From Collinsella sp. (GTDB lineage Bacteria > Actinomycetota > Coriobacteriia > Coriobacteriales > Coriobacteriaceae), in NCBI GenBank assembly GCA_019419505.1, contig DXZS01000020.1, positions 124,001 through 188,000 on the forward strand: a DNA stretch of 64,000 nucleotides, read 5' to 3'. This document shows positions 50,455 to 58,735 of the stretch, piece after piece (the first letter of the stretch is position 1; every line of letters begins with the position of its first letter). The position numbers and the translations under genes were made by a program. The notes beneath the pieces were generated by a model. It had not been told where the DNA came from and did no database searches. It was given only the letters and a program-made list of their open reading frames with translations.

Positions 50455-51733
50455 CGCCGAGGCCAAGCGCGTCACCTCCATCGCCCGTGCCATCAACTGG
50501 GGCTATATGTGGCGCCGCCTGATAAGCTACGTCTGGCTCGACCTACTGCTGATGGTGATTGCGGCGGCGATTCTCGTCTATGGATACAACCAGACGCTGC
50601 CCGATGGCGCGTTTACCGCAGGCTGGATTCCCGGCGCCACCGTTCACGGCATGTCGCTGACGCCCGCGCGCGGCTGGGACCTGGCAACGCTCACCTATAC
50701 CGTCGAGCTTGCGCGTACCACCAAGACTTTCTCCCTCGCACAGGACCTCATCACGCTATGGCCTCTCTACCTTGTCGTTGTGGGTTGGCAGGTCATCAGC
50801 GTGCTCAACATGCTCGGTGGCGCCCGCCGCGTGCGCCGTACCATGGCACCGCTCAACGACTTGGCACTGCGCGTGGATGAGCTCGGCCGCATGCAACTCG
50901 CCGGCGGCAAGATGGAAACACTGGAGCAGGCCATCGAGCGCGCAAGCGTCGACTCGCCGAGCGTCACCACCGGCGACGCCGACCTGGCGAGCATCGAGGT
51001 CGCGCTCAACCGCCTGCTGCGCCAGATGCAAGAGGCCAAGTTGCAGCAGATGCGCTTTGTCAACGATGCAAGCCACGAGCTGCGCACGCCCATCGCGGTG
51101 ATTCAGGGTTACGTAAACATGCTCGATCGCTGGGGCAAAGACGACCCGGACGTGCTGGCAGAATCCATCGCGTCCCTCAAGGCCGAAAGCGAGCACATGC
51201 AAGAGCTCGTGGAGCAGCTGCTGTTTTTGGCACGCGGCGATGCCGGGCGCACGGTCCTGCGGCGTGCGGATACCAACCTGGCCGCACTGGTCGGCGAGGT
51301 ATGCGAGGAATCGCAGATGATCGATACCGCGCACACGTATCGGCTGGCGTACGACACCGCGCTTGTCAGCGATTCGCGCTGCGACGCGCCCGTCGACGTG
51401 GCACTCGTGAAGCAGGCGCTACGCGTGATCGTGCAAAACGCCGCCAAGTATTCGGACGCGGGAACGACCGTCACATTTGGCATAACGCCGGATGCGGGCG
51501 CGGGCACAATCGACATAAGCGTTGAGGACGAGGGCATCGGCATGAACCAGGAATCCGCAGCTCACGCATTTGAACGGTTCTACCGCGCCGACAACGCACG
51601 CAATGCCGGCGCGCAGGGCTCGGGCCTGGGGCTTGCCATTGCCAAGTGGATCGTCGATAGCCATGGCGGTGTCATTGGCGTGACCTCAGTCGAGGGCGTC
51701 GGCAGCCGCTTTACGATTCGCCTGCCGCGGTAG
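50438..51733 (+). CDS. Sensor histidine kinase (HisKA, two-TM)
   Basis: 431 residues. Membrane helices at about 33-50 and 108-127 bracket a short extracellular loop of about 55 residues. A HAMP-like region follows, then HisKA with phospho-His H213 in FVNDASHELRTPIAVIQGY. The HATPase_c domain has VQNAAKYSDAG (N box), VEDEGIGM (G1) and GSGLGLAIAKWIVDSHGG (G2). The start ATG at 50438 overlaps the regulator stop by 17 bases. The signal sensed is unknown. Confidence 0.93.
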   Translation: MSAVRNAEAKRVTSIARAINWGYMWRRLISYVWLDLLLMVIAAAILVYGYNQTLPDGAFTAGWIPGATVHGMSLTPARGWDLATLTYTVELARTTKTFSLAQDLITLWPLYLVVVGWQVISVLNMLGGARRVRRTMAPLNDLALRVDELGRMQLAGGKMETLEQAIERASVDSPSVTTGDADLASIEVALNRLLRQMQEAKLQQMRFVNDASHELRTPIAVIQGYVNMLDRWGKDDPDVLAESIASLKAESEHMQELVEQLLFLARGDAGRTVLRRADTNLAALVGEVCEESQMIDTAHTYRLAYDTALVSDSRCDAPVDVALVKQALRVIVQNAAKYSDAGTTVTFGITPDAGAGTIDISVEDEGIGMNQESAAHAFERFYRADNARNAGAQGSGLGLAIAKWIVDSHGGVIGVTSVEGVGSRFTIRLPR

Positions 51734-51750
51734 GAAGCCCCTCGGCATAA

Positions 51751-51786
51751 ATAAAGGGATAGGGCCACGCGGCCCTATCCCTTTTT
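51751..51786. terminator. Bidirectional terminator between kinase and VOC genes
   Basis: A perfect 14-bp stem AAAGGGATAGGGCC-acgc-GGCCCTATCCCTTT with T/A runs on both sides. Confidence 0.93.
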
Positions 51787-51808
51787 GCTAGCTGTGGCAG
51801 CTTGTGCG

Positions 51809-52183
51809 CTATTCGCGGCACAGGTGCACGGCGAAACCGGCGAACTCGCGCTTAAAGTACACGAGCTTGGTACCACCGTCGGGCAGCAGCGCGCGCGACT
51901 CTTCGTTGACCTCGAGCCCGCGCTCGGCAAACCACTTCTCAGCTGCATCGATGTCGTTAACGGCAAAGCCGATGTGGCCCTTGGTGCCACCACCGTTCTG
52001 CTTCATGATCTCGACCAGCGAATCGTTGAAGTACGAAACCGGGGTCTCGATGACGGGCAGGCCCATCATCGTCGAGAACAGCTCCGCGATCTCCAGGGCG
52101 TCTGCCGGGTCGGTGGCGTTAATGCCCACATGGGCAACGCGCATACCAAAGAGCTCTACCGGGTTGGCGTTCTGCTCACTCAT
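51809..52183 (-). CDS. VOC family (glyoxalase-like) protein
   Basis: 124 residues, a single vicinal oxygen chelate domain with the betaalphabetabetabeta pattern. GMRVAHVGINATDP holds the first metal His and KGHIGFAVNDIDAAEKWFAERG the second. The C-terminal FKREFAGFAVHLCRE ends the fold. Substrate unknown. It is preceded on the same strand by a galactitol-type PTS IIB gene 11 bases away, so it may be co-transcribed with it. Confidence 0.85.
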   Translation of the reverse strand: MSEQNANPVELFGMRVAHVGINATDPADALEIAELFSTMMGLPVIETPVSYFNDSLVEIMKQNGGGTKGHIGFAVNDIDAAEKWFAERGLEVNEESRALLPDGGTKLVYFKREFAGFAVHLCRE

Positions 52184-52194
52184 ACAGGCAGCGC

Positions 52195-52482
52195 CTACTG
52201 AGCCATGACGTCGAGAACGGCCTTCTCGGCGGCAACGCGGTTCATGCCGGTCATGAAGGGCACGCCACTCACGTACGGGCAGGTGAGGCCCTCGGGGGCA
52301 ACGGTGGTGGCGATCAGCAGGTCAGCGCCCTCGTCGCAGTAGTCCTTGGCCTCGGAGATGGCACACTGCACGATCTCATACTTGCCGGCATAACCGTTGG
52401 CGTCGAGCAGGGTAGCGACCTTCTGGGCAACGAGCGTGGAAGTAGCAGCGCCGGCACCGCAAGCCAAAACGATCTTCTTCAT
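52195..52482 (-). CDS. Orphan PTS galactitol-type EIIB
   Basis: 95 residues with the phosphocysteine in VLACGAGAATSTLV (Cys8), the GatB EIIB pattern. The rest fits a small alpha/beta EIIB domain. No EIIA or EIIC gene lies nearby, so it may serve a distant transporter or regulate by phosphorylation. It is followed by the VOC gene. Confidence 0.88.
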   Translation of the reverse strand: MKKIVLACGAGAATSTLVAQKVATLLDANGYAGKYEIVQCAISEAKDYCDEGADLLIATTVAPEGLTCPYVSGVPFMTGMNRVAAEKAVLDVMAQ

Positions 52483-52645
52483 AGGTAATGTCTCCCTTCA
52501 TGGTTTACTTTAGGTAAGTGTACCGCAGCGAGCGATGGCACTCAGCCTCGATGAGCTTTTATGCCAGTTTGCTTGCACGCTGCGTATAATACATCTAGTA
52601 CGTGTTGTCATACCGCTCGCTTTATGAGCGACTAAGGACCCCAAT

Positions 52646-53269
52646 ATGCCCGATTCCCGCACACTCTGGACCGCCGTCGTTATCATCTGCATCGCCGTGT
52701 CGGTGTTCTTTAGCGTCAAAAAACGCACCACGTTCAAGCGCTTGCAGCAACTTATGGCTGCCAAGCAGTGGGACGAGTTCGATCGTTTGCTCGACGCCAA
52801 ACTCACCAGCATGCTGTACCCGCGCTACAACCGCGACTACCTGCGTCTGAACTCCTATCTGCTGCGCGAGGACCACGAGCGCGCCAGCGAGATGTTCGAC
52901 CTGCTGCTGGGTCTCAACCTCCCCAAGATGCAGCGCGTCGACTTGGTGATTAAGGCCTTTAACTACTACGTTGGCCAGGAGGACCGCAAAAAGTCCAAGG
53001 AACTGTTGCACGAGATCAAGGGTTTTGAGGGCGGTCAAGCCGAGGCGGTTGCACACGAGTGTCAGCTGATGTACGACACGATGATCCTCAAGCGCCACAA
53101 CGACATTCCCGAGCTGGAGCGCATGCTCGAGGAGGCCGGCGACGACCCGGTCAAGCGCTGCCGCCTGGAGTACCTGCTGGCCCTGCAATACCAGAACAAG
53201 GGCGACGAAGCCAAGTTCCAGGAGTTCCTGGAGAAGTCGGGCCAACACTCGATGGCCGTCAACGCGTAA
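52646..53269 (+). CDS. Membrane-anchored helical-repeat (TPR-like) protein
   Basis: 207 residues. One N-terminal membrane helix (residues 8-23, WTAVVIICIAVSVFF) is followed by a basic segment VKKRTTFKRLQQ and about 170 residues of paired helices, for example YNRDYLRLNSYLLREDHERA and RLEYLLALQYQNKGDEAKFQ. These resemble TPR units, although no perfect TPR consensus is seen. It probably faces the cytoplasm. Its ATG follows AAGGACC. Function unknown. A tRNA gene starts 31 bases after its end. Confidence 0.8.
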   Translation: MPDSRTLWTAVVIICIAVSVFFSVKKRTTFKRLQQLMAAKQWDEFDRLLDAKLTSMLYPRYNRDYLRLNSYLLREDHERASEMFDLLLGLNLPKMQRVDLVIKAFNYYVGQEDRKKSKELLHEIKGFEGGQAEAVAHECQLMYDTMILKRHNDIPELERMLEEAGDDPVKRCRLEYLLALQYQNKGDEAKFQEFLEKSGQHSMAVNA

Positions 53270-53300
53270 CGGACGGCTTGTGCTAGACTTCTAGTCTCAC

Positions 53301-53385
53301 GGGGGCGTGGCGGAATTGGCATACGCAGGAGACTTAAAATCTCTCGCCGCAAGGATTGTGGGTTCGAGTCCCACCGCCCCTACCA
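53301..53385 (+). tRNA. tRNA-Leu, anticodon TAA
   Basis: 85 bases including an encoded CCA. The acceptor stem GGGGGCG pairs with CGCCCCT (first pair a G-U). The anticodon loop is CTTAAAA with TAA at 53335-53337, flanked by GGAGA/TCTCT. A long variable arm and the T arm GTGGGTTCGAGTCCCAC are present, as in leucine tRNAs. A terminator hairpin follows. Confidence 0.93.
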
Positions 53386-53395
53386 TTTGGCTTTT

Positions 53396-53436
53396 ACGAG
53401 CTCGTGTCCCCCGGGGATGCGGGCTCGTTTCTTTAA
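53396..53436 (+). terminator. Terminator after tRNA-Leu, copy 1
   Basis: The sequence ACGAGCTCGTGTCCCCCGGGG continues as ATGCGGGCTCGT with TTTCTTT; stem ACGAGC-CGTGTC/GATGCG-GCTCGT with mismatches. Confidence 0.75.
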
Positions 53437-53439
53437 GAT

Positions 53440-53567
53440 GCCGGCGGGACTCGAACCCGCGAGGGGGCGAGCGTTAAGCAAACGCGGAGCGTTTGTAGCG
53501 AGCCGGCGAGGGCGCCGGCAGGCGACCGAGGCCGGTGCGTATTTGCTGCGCAAATTCGCAGACGTCC
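53440..53567. repeat. Structured insert between the two tRNA 3'-end copies
   Basis: Read on the minus strand its end is GGGTTCGAGTCCCGCC, a tRNA T-arm-like sequence. Inside lie hairpins CAAACGC-gga-GCGTTTG and GCCGGCG-ag-GGCGCCGGC, separated by GGCGAGCG, AGCGAGCC and GGCGACCGAGG. No gene is present. It ends at GACGTCCCACCGCCCCTACC, the start of the second tRNA-end copy. Confidence 0.55.
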
Positions 53568-53632
53568 CACCGCCCCTACCACGCATTGTTTACGAGCCCG
53601 TGTCCCCCGGAGACGCGGGCTCGTTTCTTGTG
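53566..53632 (+). repeat. Second copy of the tRNA-Leu 3' end and terminator
   Basis: GTCCCACCGCCCCTACCA repeats the last 18 bases of the tRNA gene and is followed by a second, better-paired terminator ACGAGCCCGTGTC-ccccg-GAGACGCGGGCTCGT. It could be a remnant att site of an integrated element or a local duplication. Confidence 0.6.
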
Positions 53633-53649
53633 GATGCCGACACGGATGA

Positions 53650-53720
53650 TAAGTTGCGGTGGAATAGTTCCTGTTTTGACTGGTTACCAGCTCATTTAAG
53701 AACTTTTTCACCGCAACTTA
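53650..53720. repeat. Interspersed palindrome, family A copy 2
   Basis: TAAGTTGCGGTGGAATAGTT and AACTTTTTCACCGCAACTTA form arms of about 20 bases. They are related to the copy at 11.07 kb but degenerate in the inner part. Confidence 0.7.
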
Positions 53721-53732
53721 GATTGGCACTCC

Positions 53733-53820
53733 CACATTTTTCGATGGAAAAACGTGGTTGTCTCGCACATTTTCCGATGGAAAAACGTGGTTGTCTCGCA
53801 CATTTTCCGATGGAAACGCC
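53733..53820. repeat. Tandem 33-bp direct repeats
   Basis: Two full units (53733-53765 and 53766-53798), beginning CACATTTTTCGATGG and CACATTTTCCGATGG, and a partial third at 53799. Each contains GATGGAAAAACGTGG. They lie just upstream of the AAA/DUF4143 ATPase and its probable -10 TATACT (53831-53836). Confidence 0.85.
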
Positions 53821-53859
53821 CAAATGGTCTTATACTAGCCGAGAGGGTTGGGAGGCAAT

Positions 53860-55161
53860 ATGCAACGACAGCTTATGAGTGAACTTATCGCTTGGAAATC
53901 AAGGGCGAATCGCAAACCTCTCTTGCTTAAGGGAGCCCGCCAGACAGGAAAGACTTGGCTTCTTAACGAATTCGCAAGCCAGCAGTATCGAAACGTCATT
54001 CGTTTTGACTTTATGCTCGAGCCGAGCACACGCTCGCTGTTCGATGGGGACCTCGACCCCAAGCGCATCATCTCCCAGATAGAGCTCCTACGTGGCCAAA
54101 CCGTAACGCCGACAGACACGCTCATCATCTTCGACGAGATCCAAGAGGCGCCACGCGGGATCACCTCGCTCAAGTACTTCAACGAGCTTGCACCCGAATA
54201 CCACATCGTAGCAGCCGGTTCCTATATGGGCCTCGCGCTCCGACGCGAAAACGAGTCATTTCCCGTCGGCAAAATCGACCAGCTCACCATGCGTCCCATG
54301 GGGTTTGCCGAGTTCGTTCGCGCCGTCGACGGCAACCCGCTCGCCGACGCCATCCTTGCCGCAGACATGAACCTTCTAGCAAACGTCACCGAAAAGCTCG
54401 TGCACTTGCTCAAGGAATACCTTGTTGTCGGTGGTATGCCCGAAGTTGTCTCCGCTTTCGCCGAGACACGCGACTTCATTGAAGCCCGAAGGCTTCAGCA
54501 GCAAATCATCGAGGCTTACGAATCCGATTTTGGCAAACATGCACCCGCCCGCATCGTCGAGCGCATGAGGTTGGTTTGGAAATCCCTTCCCGGCCAGCTT
54601 GCCAAGGAGAACAAGAAGTTTGTCTATGGCGCCCTTCGCCCTGGAGCGCGCGCACGCGATTTTGAGGAAAGCCTCCAGTGGCTCACGGACTACGGAATCG
54701 TTCATAAGGTGCCACGTGTTTCCGCTCTAAAGGCACCGCTCTCGAGCTACGAAGACCTCTCGGGCTTCAAACTGTTCTGCATCGACACCGGCATCCTCGG
54801 AGCGCTCTCCGGTCTCTCTCCGGCCATCGTTCTTAACGGATCCGCTGTTTTTACCGAGTTCAAAGGTTCGCTGACCGAACAATACGTCGCGCAGGAGCTT
54901 TTGCTCCAGGACAAAACTCCCGTGTATTGGTCCTCTACCTCTGGCAATGCCGAAACCGACTTTGCCATCGACCATGCGGGAACCGTGCTTCCGCTTGAGG
55001 TCAAGGCGGCAGAGAACCTTAAAGCGAAGAGTCTGAAAATAGCCTGCGAAAAATTCAAACTCGAGCGTTGCGCGAGGAGCTCTCTGGCGGCATATAGAGA
55101 CGAGGACACGCTCGTCAATATTCCGCTTTGGGAAATTGGGCAAATCGACAAACTGGCATAA
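53860..55161 (+). CDS. AAA ATPase with C-terminal DUF4143 domain
   Basis: 433 residues. Walker A is LLKGARQTGKTWLL, Walker B is LIIFDEIQEA, and sensor-like VAAGSYMGLAL follows. The C-terminal DUF4143 nuclease-like domain contains YWSSTSGNAETDFAI and LPLEVKAAENLKAKSL, the E-x-K of a PD-(D/E)XK fold. Proteins of this type are abundant and of unknown function, sometimes near mobile DNA. The start ATG has GGGAGG upstream; a TTG four codons earlier would be too close. Base use looks a little less GC-rich than its neighbours, and it lies beside the tRNA and repeats. Confidence 0.93.
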   Translation: MQRQLMSELIAWKSRANRKPLLLKGARQTGKTWLLNEFASQQYRNVIRFDFMLEPSTRSLFDGDLDPKRIISQIELLRGQTVTPTDTLIIFDEIQEAPRGITSLKYFNELAPEYHIVAAGSYMGLALRRENESFPVGKIDQLTMRPMGFAEFVRAVDGNPLADAILAADMNLLANVTEKLVHLLKEYLVVGGMPEVVSAFAETRDFIEARRLQQQIIEAYESDFGKHAPARIVERMRLVWKSLPGQLAKENKKFVYGALRPGARARDFEESLQWLTDYGIVHKVPRVSALKAPLSSYEDLSGFKLFCIDTGILGALSGLSPAIVLNGSAVFTEFKGSLTEQYVAQELLLQDKTPVYWSSTSGNAETDFAIDHAGTVLPLEVKAAENLKAKSLKIACEKFKLERCARSSLAAYRDEDTLVNIPLWEIGQIDKLA

Positions 55162-55182
55162 AGGCTGCGGAGGCGCTCAGCA

Positions 55183-55231
55183 AGGACTGTCCCCAGGTGC
55201 CGGCAGAAAAGAAACGTCCCTAGGTGCCGGC
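55183..55231. repeat. Family B palindrome
   Basis: GGACTGTCCCCAGGTGCCGG then AAACGTCCCTAGGTGCCGGC, direct copies of the GGTGCCGGC unit with GGGACG elements, similar to the one at 12.2 kb. Confidence 0.65.
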
Positions 55232-55236
55232 TGTTG

Positions 55237-55304
55237 AGTTGCGGTGGAATAGGGACTGGTTGGGGCCCGAAAGGGCGATTTTAGTCCGCATTTCACCGCA
55301 ACTT
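55237..55304. repeat. Interspersed palindrome, family A copy 3
   Basis: AGTTGCGGTGGAATAGGGAC arms (55237-55257) face AGTCCGCATTTCACCGCAAC (55283-55304) around a short centre. They match the family at 11.07 kb with mismatches in the second arm. Confidence 0.75.
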
Positions 55305-55316
55305 ATGAGGGGATGG

Positions 55317-56321
55317 TTAAAGGGCGCTCAGGCTCGGGGTCCAGGCGATGGTGGGAGTCGCGCCGTCGAGAACCTCGTTGATGGTGGCGGCCATGCCAGC
55401 GAGTAAGCTGTTCTCGCTTACGGTGAGCGTCTTGTAGCCGCCGGCACGCATGAGCTCGCGGATCACCACGGCGCCGGCCAGAATCACGCCCGCGCGCTTG
55501 GGCTGCACGCCCGGCAACGCGGCAATGCCCGCAACATCCAGCGCGGACATACGCTCGATGGCAGCCGAAACCTGCTCCATCGAAAGCTCGCGCAGGTGCA
55601 CAAAGCTCGAATCATACGGCTCCAGCTCGTGAACGAGTGCCACGAGCGTGGTGACGGTGCCGCCCACCGCAACGAGGCGTTCGGCGCGCTCAAAGTCGCT
55701 GGGCAGGCCTTCAAAATAGGCGGCAAACTGCTCGCCTGCCCACGCGGCAGCGGCAGCAAGCTCGCCATCCGCGGGCGGCAACGCGGAGAAAAAGCGCTCC
55801 GTCACGCGGCGACAACCGATGTCCAGCGAGCGCGTTCCCTCCAGCGCAAAGACGCCGCGCTTCGGCGCATAGACGCCCGTCGCGAGCTCCGTGGATCCGC
55901 CGCCCGAATCGGCAACAATGATGCGCTCGCCGGCAAAGTCGTGCGCCACGCCGAAAAACGTCAGGCGCGCCTCGACCTCACCCGGAATCACCTGTGGCTC
56001 AAGCCCCAGATCGCGCAGGCCGTCCAACAGCAGGGCGGCATTGGACGCATCGCGCGCGGCGCTCGTACACGTGGTGCAAATACACGCGGCCCCAAAGGCA
56101 CGTGCCTCGTCCACAAACATGCGGCATGCGGCAAGCACACGCTCAACGGCCGCCTCGCAAAAGCGGCCCGTCGCGTCGACGCCCTCGCCCAGATCGGTAA
56201 TCTCGGTATGCTTGGACGATTCCACGATCGCCCCGGCCTCGACCTGTGCCAGCACCAGTCGCGACGACACCGTTCCCAGGTCGATCGCCGCCACCTTATA
56301 TCGTTTGTCGCAATGCGTCAT
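55317..56321 (-). CDS. Exopolyphosphatase/GppA family phosphatase
   Basis: 334 residues, an ASKHA-fold Ppx/GppA member. The first phosphate motif is AAIDLGTVSSRLVLAQV, with GTVSS in place of the common GSNSF. The second is VADSGGGSTELATG, and SLDIGCRRVTERFF follows. The enzyme releases phosphate from polyphosphate or pppGpp; which one cannot be told. It is four bases into the end of the upstream DivIC-like gene, so coupled to it. It lacks the C-terminal HD domain found in large Ppx proteins. Confidence 0.92.
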   Translation of the reverse strand: MTHCDKRYKVAAIDLGTVSSRLVLAQVEAGAIVESSKHTEITDLGEGVDATGRFCEAAVERVLAACRMFVDEARAFGAACICTTCTSAARDASNAALLLDGLRDLGLEPQVIPGEVEARLTFFGVAHDFAGERIIVADSGGGSTELATGVYAPKRGVFALEGTRSLDIGCRRVTERFFSALPPADGELAAAAAWAGEQFAAYFEGLPSDFERAERLVAVGGTVTTLVALVHELEPYDSSFVHLRELSMEQVSAAIERMSALDVAGIAALPGVQPKRAGVILAGAVVIRELMRAGGYKTLTVSENSLLAGMAATINEVLDGATPTIAWTPSLSAL

Positions 56322-57112
56322 TGCAGGCTCCCCTCCGGGCGCAATTCGCCGCTGGACGCGACCGTCTGACCCTCGACGCCGTTAAAACCAAACAGCAGGT
56401 CGAGCGTCTGGATGTACCACGGTGCGTCCTTGCCGACTTCCTCAATCTCCTTGGCCACTTCGCTGGCCTTTTTGGCGTTCGACGACTTCTTGCTCGAAGA
56501 CGAATCCGAATCGTCGTCCAGGCCCAGCACGTCAATCTTGGTCTCGCCGGGCATCACCAGGCCCAGGTCCTCGGTCGCCGCGTCCTTAATGCCCTCCTCC
56601 GAGAGCAGTTTGTCGACGCTTTTCTGCAGCTCGTCGTTGTACTGCTGGCGAATCTCGACCTGCTTGGCCAAAATGTCGCTCGAGCGCTTGGCCACATACA
56701 GATCGCGAACGGGAAAATACAAGCTCACAAGCACCAGGACGACAACAATGCCGATAAACAGCCCACGCTGGGGCCCATGGGTAAAGTCGTAGATCGCCTT
56801 GACCACCGCATTGTCGTTGGCGTAATGCATGAAGTCCGAGCCCGAAAGACGGCTCGAGGGCCTGGTCGACTTGTCGTGCGCTTGAGCAGACGGGCGCTGC
56901 GTACGCGAAGCATGCGTCGGGCGCGCCGAACGTGGCGGGCGTTCCGTCGACGTATTCATTTGAGCACGGGGGCGTGAGGCACTTGTCGGACGCTGCGTGC
57001 GGTGATCGACGCCGGCATAGTCGGACCCGCCAAGCTGCACCGAATGCGCACGGCGAGGTGACGGCTCACGCGAACCGGCGGAATAGTACCTGTTGTCGTA
57101 AATCTGATCCAT
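56318..57112 (-). CDS. FtsB/DivIC-like septum formation protein
   Basis: 264 residues. A disordered, Arg/Ser/Pro-rich N-terminal cytoplasmic region of about 115 residues precedes one membrane helix (about 118-138, GLFIGIVVVLVLVSLYF). An extracellular coiled coil (KRSSDILAKQVEIRQQYNDE) and a conserved region ending LGLVMPGE complete the DivIC layout. A Ser/Asp/Lys-rich stretch follows near the end. It should help assemble the divisome with FtsL. It lies between enolase (upstream) and ppx, a common actinobacterial order eno-divIC-ppx. The start is MDQIYDNRYY; 45 codons upstream lie in the terminator region. Confidence 0.9.
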   Translation of the reverse strand: MDQIYDNRYYSAGSREPSPRRAHSVQLGGSDYAGVDHRTQRPTSASRPRAQMNTSTERPPRSARPTHASRTQRPSAQAHDKSTRPSSRLSGSDFMHYANDNAVVKAIYDFTHGPQRGLFIGIVVVLVLVSLYFPVRDLYVAKRSSDILAKQVEIRQQYNDELQKSVDKLLSEEGIKDAATEDLGLVMPGETKIDVLGLDDDSDSSSSKKSSNAKKASEVAKEIEEVGKDAPWYIQTLDLLFGFNGVEGQTVASSGELRPEGSLQ

Positions 57113-57204
57113 GTGCGCCTTGTGCGGTTGAGGTTTGTTTGCGCTAAGTAATCTAGTTATATCACGAGCGCGCGCACCACCTTCGGCAGCCTTTGCTCGA
57201 CATA

Positions 57205-57234
57205 AAAAAGGCGCTGAGCCACAGGCCCAGCGCC
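57205..57234 (-). terminator. Terminator between eno and the divIC-like gene
   Basis: Stem GGCGCTG/CAGCGCC (57210-57216 with 57228-57234), inner AGCC-aca-GGC, and five Ts on the minus strand, just past the enolase stop. Confidence 0.85.
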
Positions 57235-57297
57235 CACTGGCAGCCATCAGAAGTGGAGCGGAGCCGAGTCAGCCCCGCCCCCGCGAGCATCACTTGT

Positions 57298-58587
57298 TTA
57301 GCGAATGTTGTAGAACGCGGCCTTGCCGGCGTAGCGCGCGCTGCCCTCGAGCTCGTCCTCGATGCGGATGAGCTGGTTGTACTTGGCAATACGGTCGCTG
57401 CGGCACGGGGCACCCGACTTGATCTGGCCGGCGTTGACGCCCACAACGAGGTCGGCGATCGTGGAGTCCTCGGTCTCGCCGGAGCGGTGGCTCACGATGC
57501 AAGCGTAGCCGGCCTCCTTGGCAGTCTCGATGGCCTCGAGCGACTCGGTGAGCGTGCCGATCTGATTGACCTTGACCAGGATCGCGTTGGCGGCGCCCAG
57601 CTCAATGCCCTTCTTAAGGCGCTCGGTGTTGGTGACGAACAGGTCGTCGCCCACCAGCTGCACCTTGTTGCCAATGCGACGGGTCAGCTCGACCCAGCCG
57701 TCCCAGTCCTCCTCGGCCATGCCGTCCTCGATGGAGATGATGGGATAGGTGTCGACGAGCTTCTCCCAGTAATCAACCATCTGGGCACTCGTGTACTCAA
57801 CGCCCTCGCCCTTGAGCTCGTACATGCCGGTCTCGGCGTTGTAGAACTCGGTCGAGGCCGGATCCATGGCGTACATGAAGTCGACGCCGGGCTTAAAGCC
57901 GGCCTTCTCCACGGCCTTGGTAATGTACTCGAACGGCTCGGCGTTGGTCTTGAGGTTGGGCGCAAAGCCGCCCTCGTCGCCCACGCCGCCGCCCAGGCCT
58001 GCCTCGTGCAGCACGCCCTTGAGGGTGTGGTAGACCTCGGCGCACCAACGCAGGCCCTCGGCAAAGCTCGGGGCGCCCACCGGCATGATCATGAACTCCT
58101 GGAAGTCAACGTTGTTGTCGGCATGCACGCCGCCGTTGAGGATGTTCATCATAGGCGTGGGCAGCAGGTGGGCGTTGACGCCGCCCAGGTACTGGTACAG
58201 CGAAAGACCCGCCGACTCGGCAGCGGCGCGGGCGACGGCCAGCGACACGCCCAGGATGGCGTTGGCACCGAGCTTGGTCTTGTTGGGGGTACCGTCCGCG
58301 GCAATCAGCGCGGCATCGACGGCGCGCTGGTCGAAGGCGTCGAGGCCCACGACGGCGTTAGCGCACTCGTTATTGACGTGCTCGACGGCCTGAGAGACGC
58401 CCTTGCCCAGATAGCGGCCCTTGTCGCCATCGCGCAGCTCGCAGGCCTCAAAGGCGCCGGTCGAAGCGCCCGAAGGCACCATCGCGCGGCCAAAGCTGCC
58501 GTCCTCGAGCACGACCTCGACCTCGACGGTAGGATTGCCGCGGCTGTCGAGCACCTCGCGACCGTAGACGTCCAAAATATCGCTCAT
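57298..58587 (-). CDS. eno: Enolase
   Basis: 429 residues, 2-phosphoglycerate dehydratase. The start MSDILDVYGREVLDSRGNPTV is standard. The Mg-binding Asp in SIEDGMAEEDWDGW and the signature VKVNQIGTLTESLEAI are intact; catalytic SHRSGETED follows. It is probably the first gene of eno-divIC-ppx, although a terminator lies after it. A clear AGGGAGACAAC ribosome region precedes the ATG. Confidence 0.97.
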   Translation of the reverse strand: MSDILDVYGREVLDSRGNPTVEVEVVLEDGSFGRAMVPSGASTGAFEACELRDGDKGRYLGKGVSQAVEHVNNECANAVVGLDAFDQRAVDAALIAADGTPNKTKLGANAILGVSLAVARAAAESAGLSLYQYLGGVNAHLLPTPMMNILNGGVHADNNVDFQEFMIMPVGAPSFAEGLRWCAEVYHTLKGVLHEAGLGGGVGDEGGFAPNLKTNAEPFEYITKAVEKAGFKPGVDFMYAMDPASTEFYNAETGMYELKGEGVEYTSAQMVDYWEKLVDTYPIISIEDGMAEEDWDGWVELTRRIGNKVQLVGDDLFVTNTERLKKGIELGAANAILVKVNQIGTLTESLEAIETAKEAGYACIVSHRSGETEDSTIADLVVGVNAGQIKSGAPCRSDRIAKYNQLIRIEDELEGSARYAGKAAFYNIR

Positions 58588-58735
58588 GTTGTCTCCCTCT
58601 CACTTGGAAACGTAGTGGATGCAAGCGACCGGCCGACCGTGCACCGTCGGTGCGTCTCCGTAAGTTAGCCATGTCGCACTTTTTGCATTATGCCCTAAGT
58701 TAGCCGAGGGATACACTTGATTTTCGAAAAATTTA

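Noticed and set aside
53440..53567. A second tRNA on the minus strand
   Set aside because: Only a T-arm-like stretch is seen; no anticodon arm or D arm could be assembled.
53733..53820. 33-bp direct repeats as a CRISPR array
   Set aside because: The units are adjacent with no spacers and no cas genes are present.
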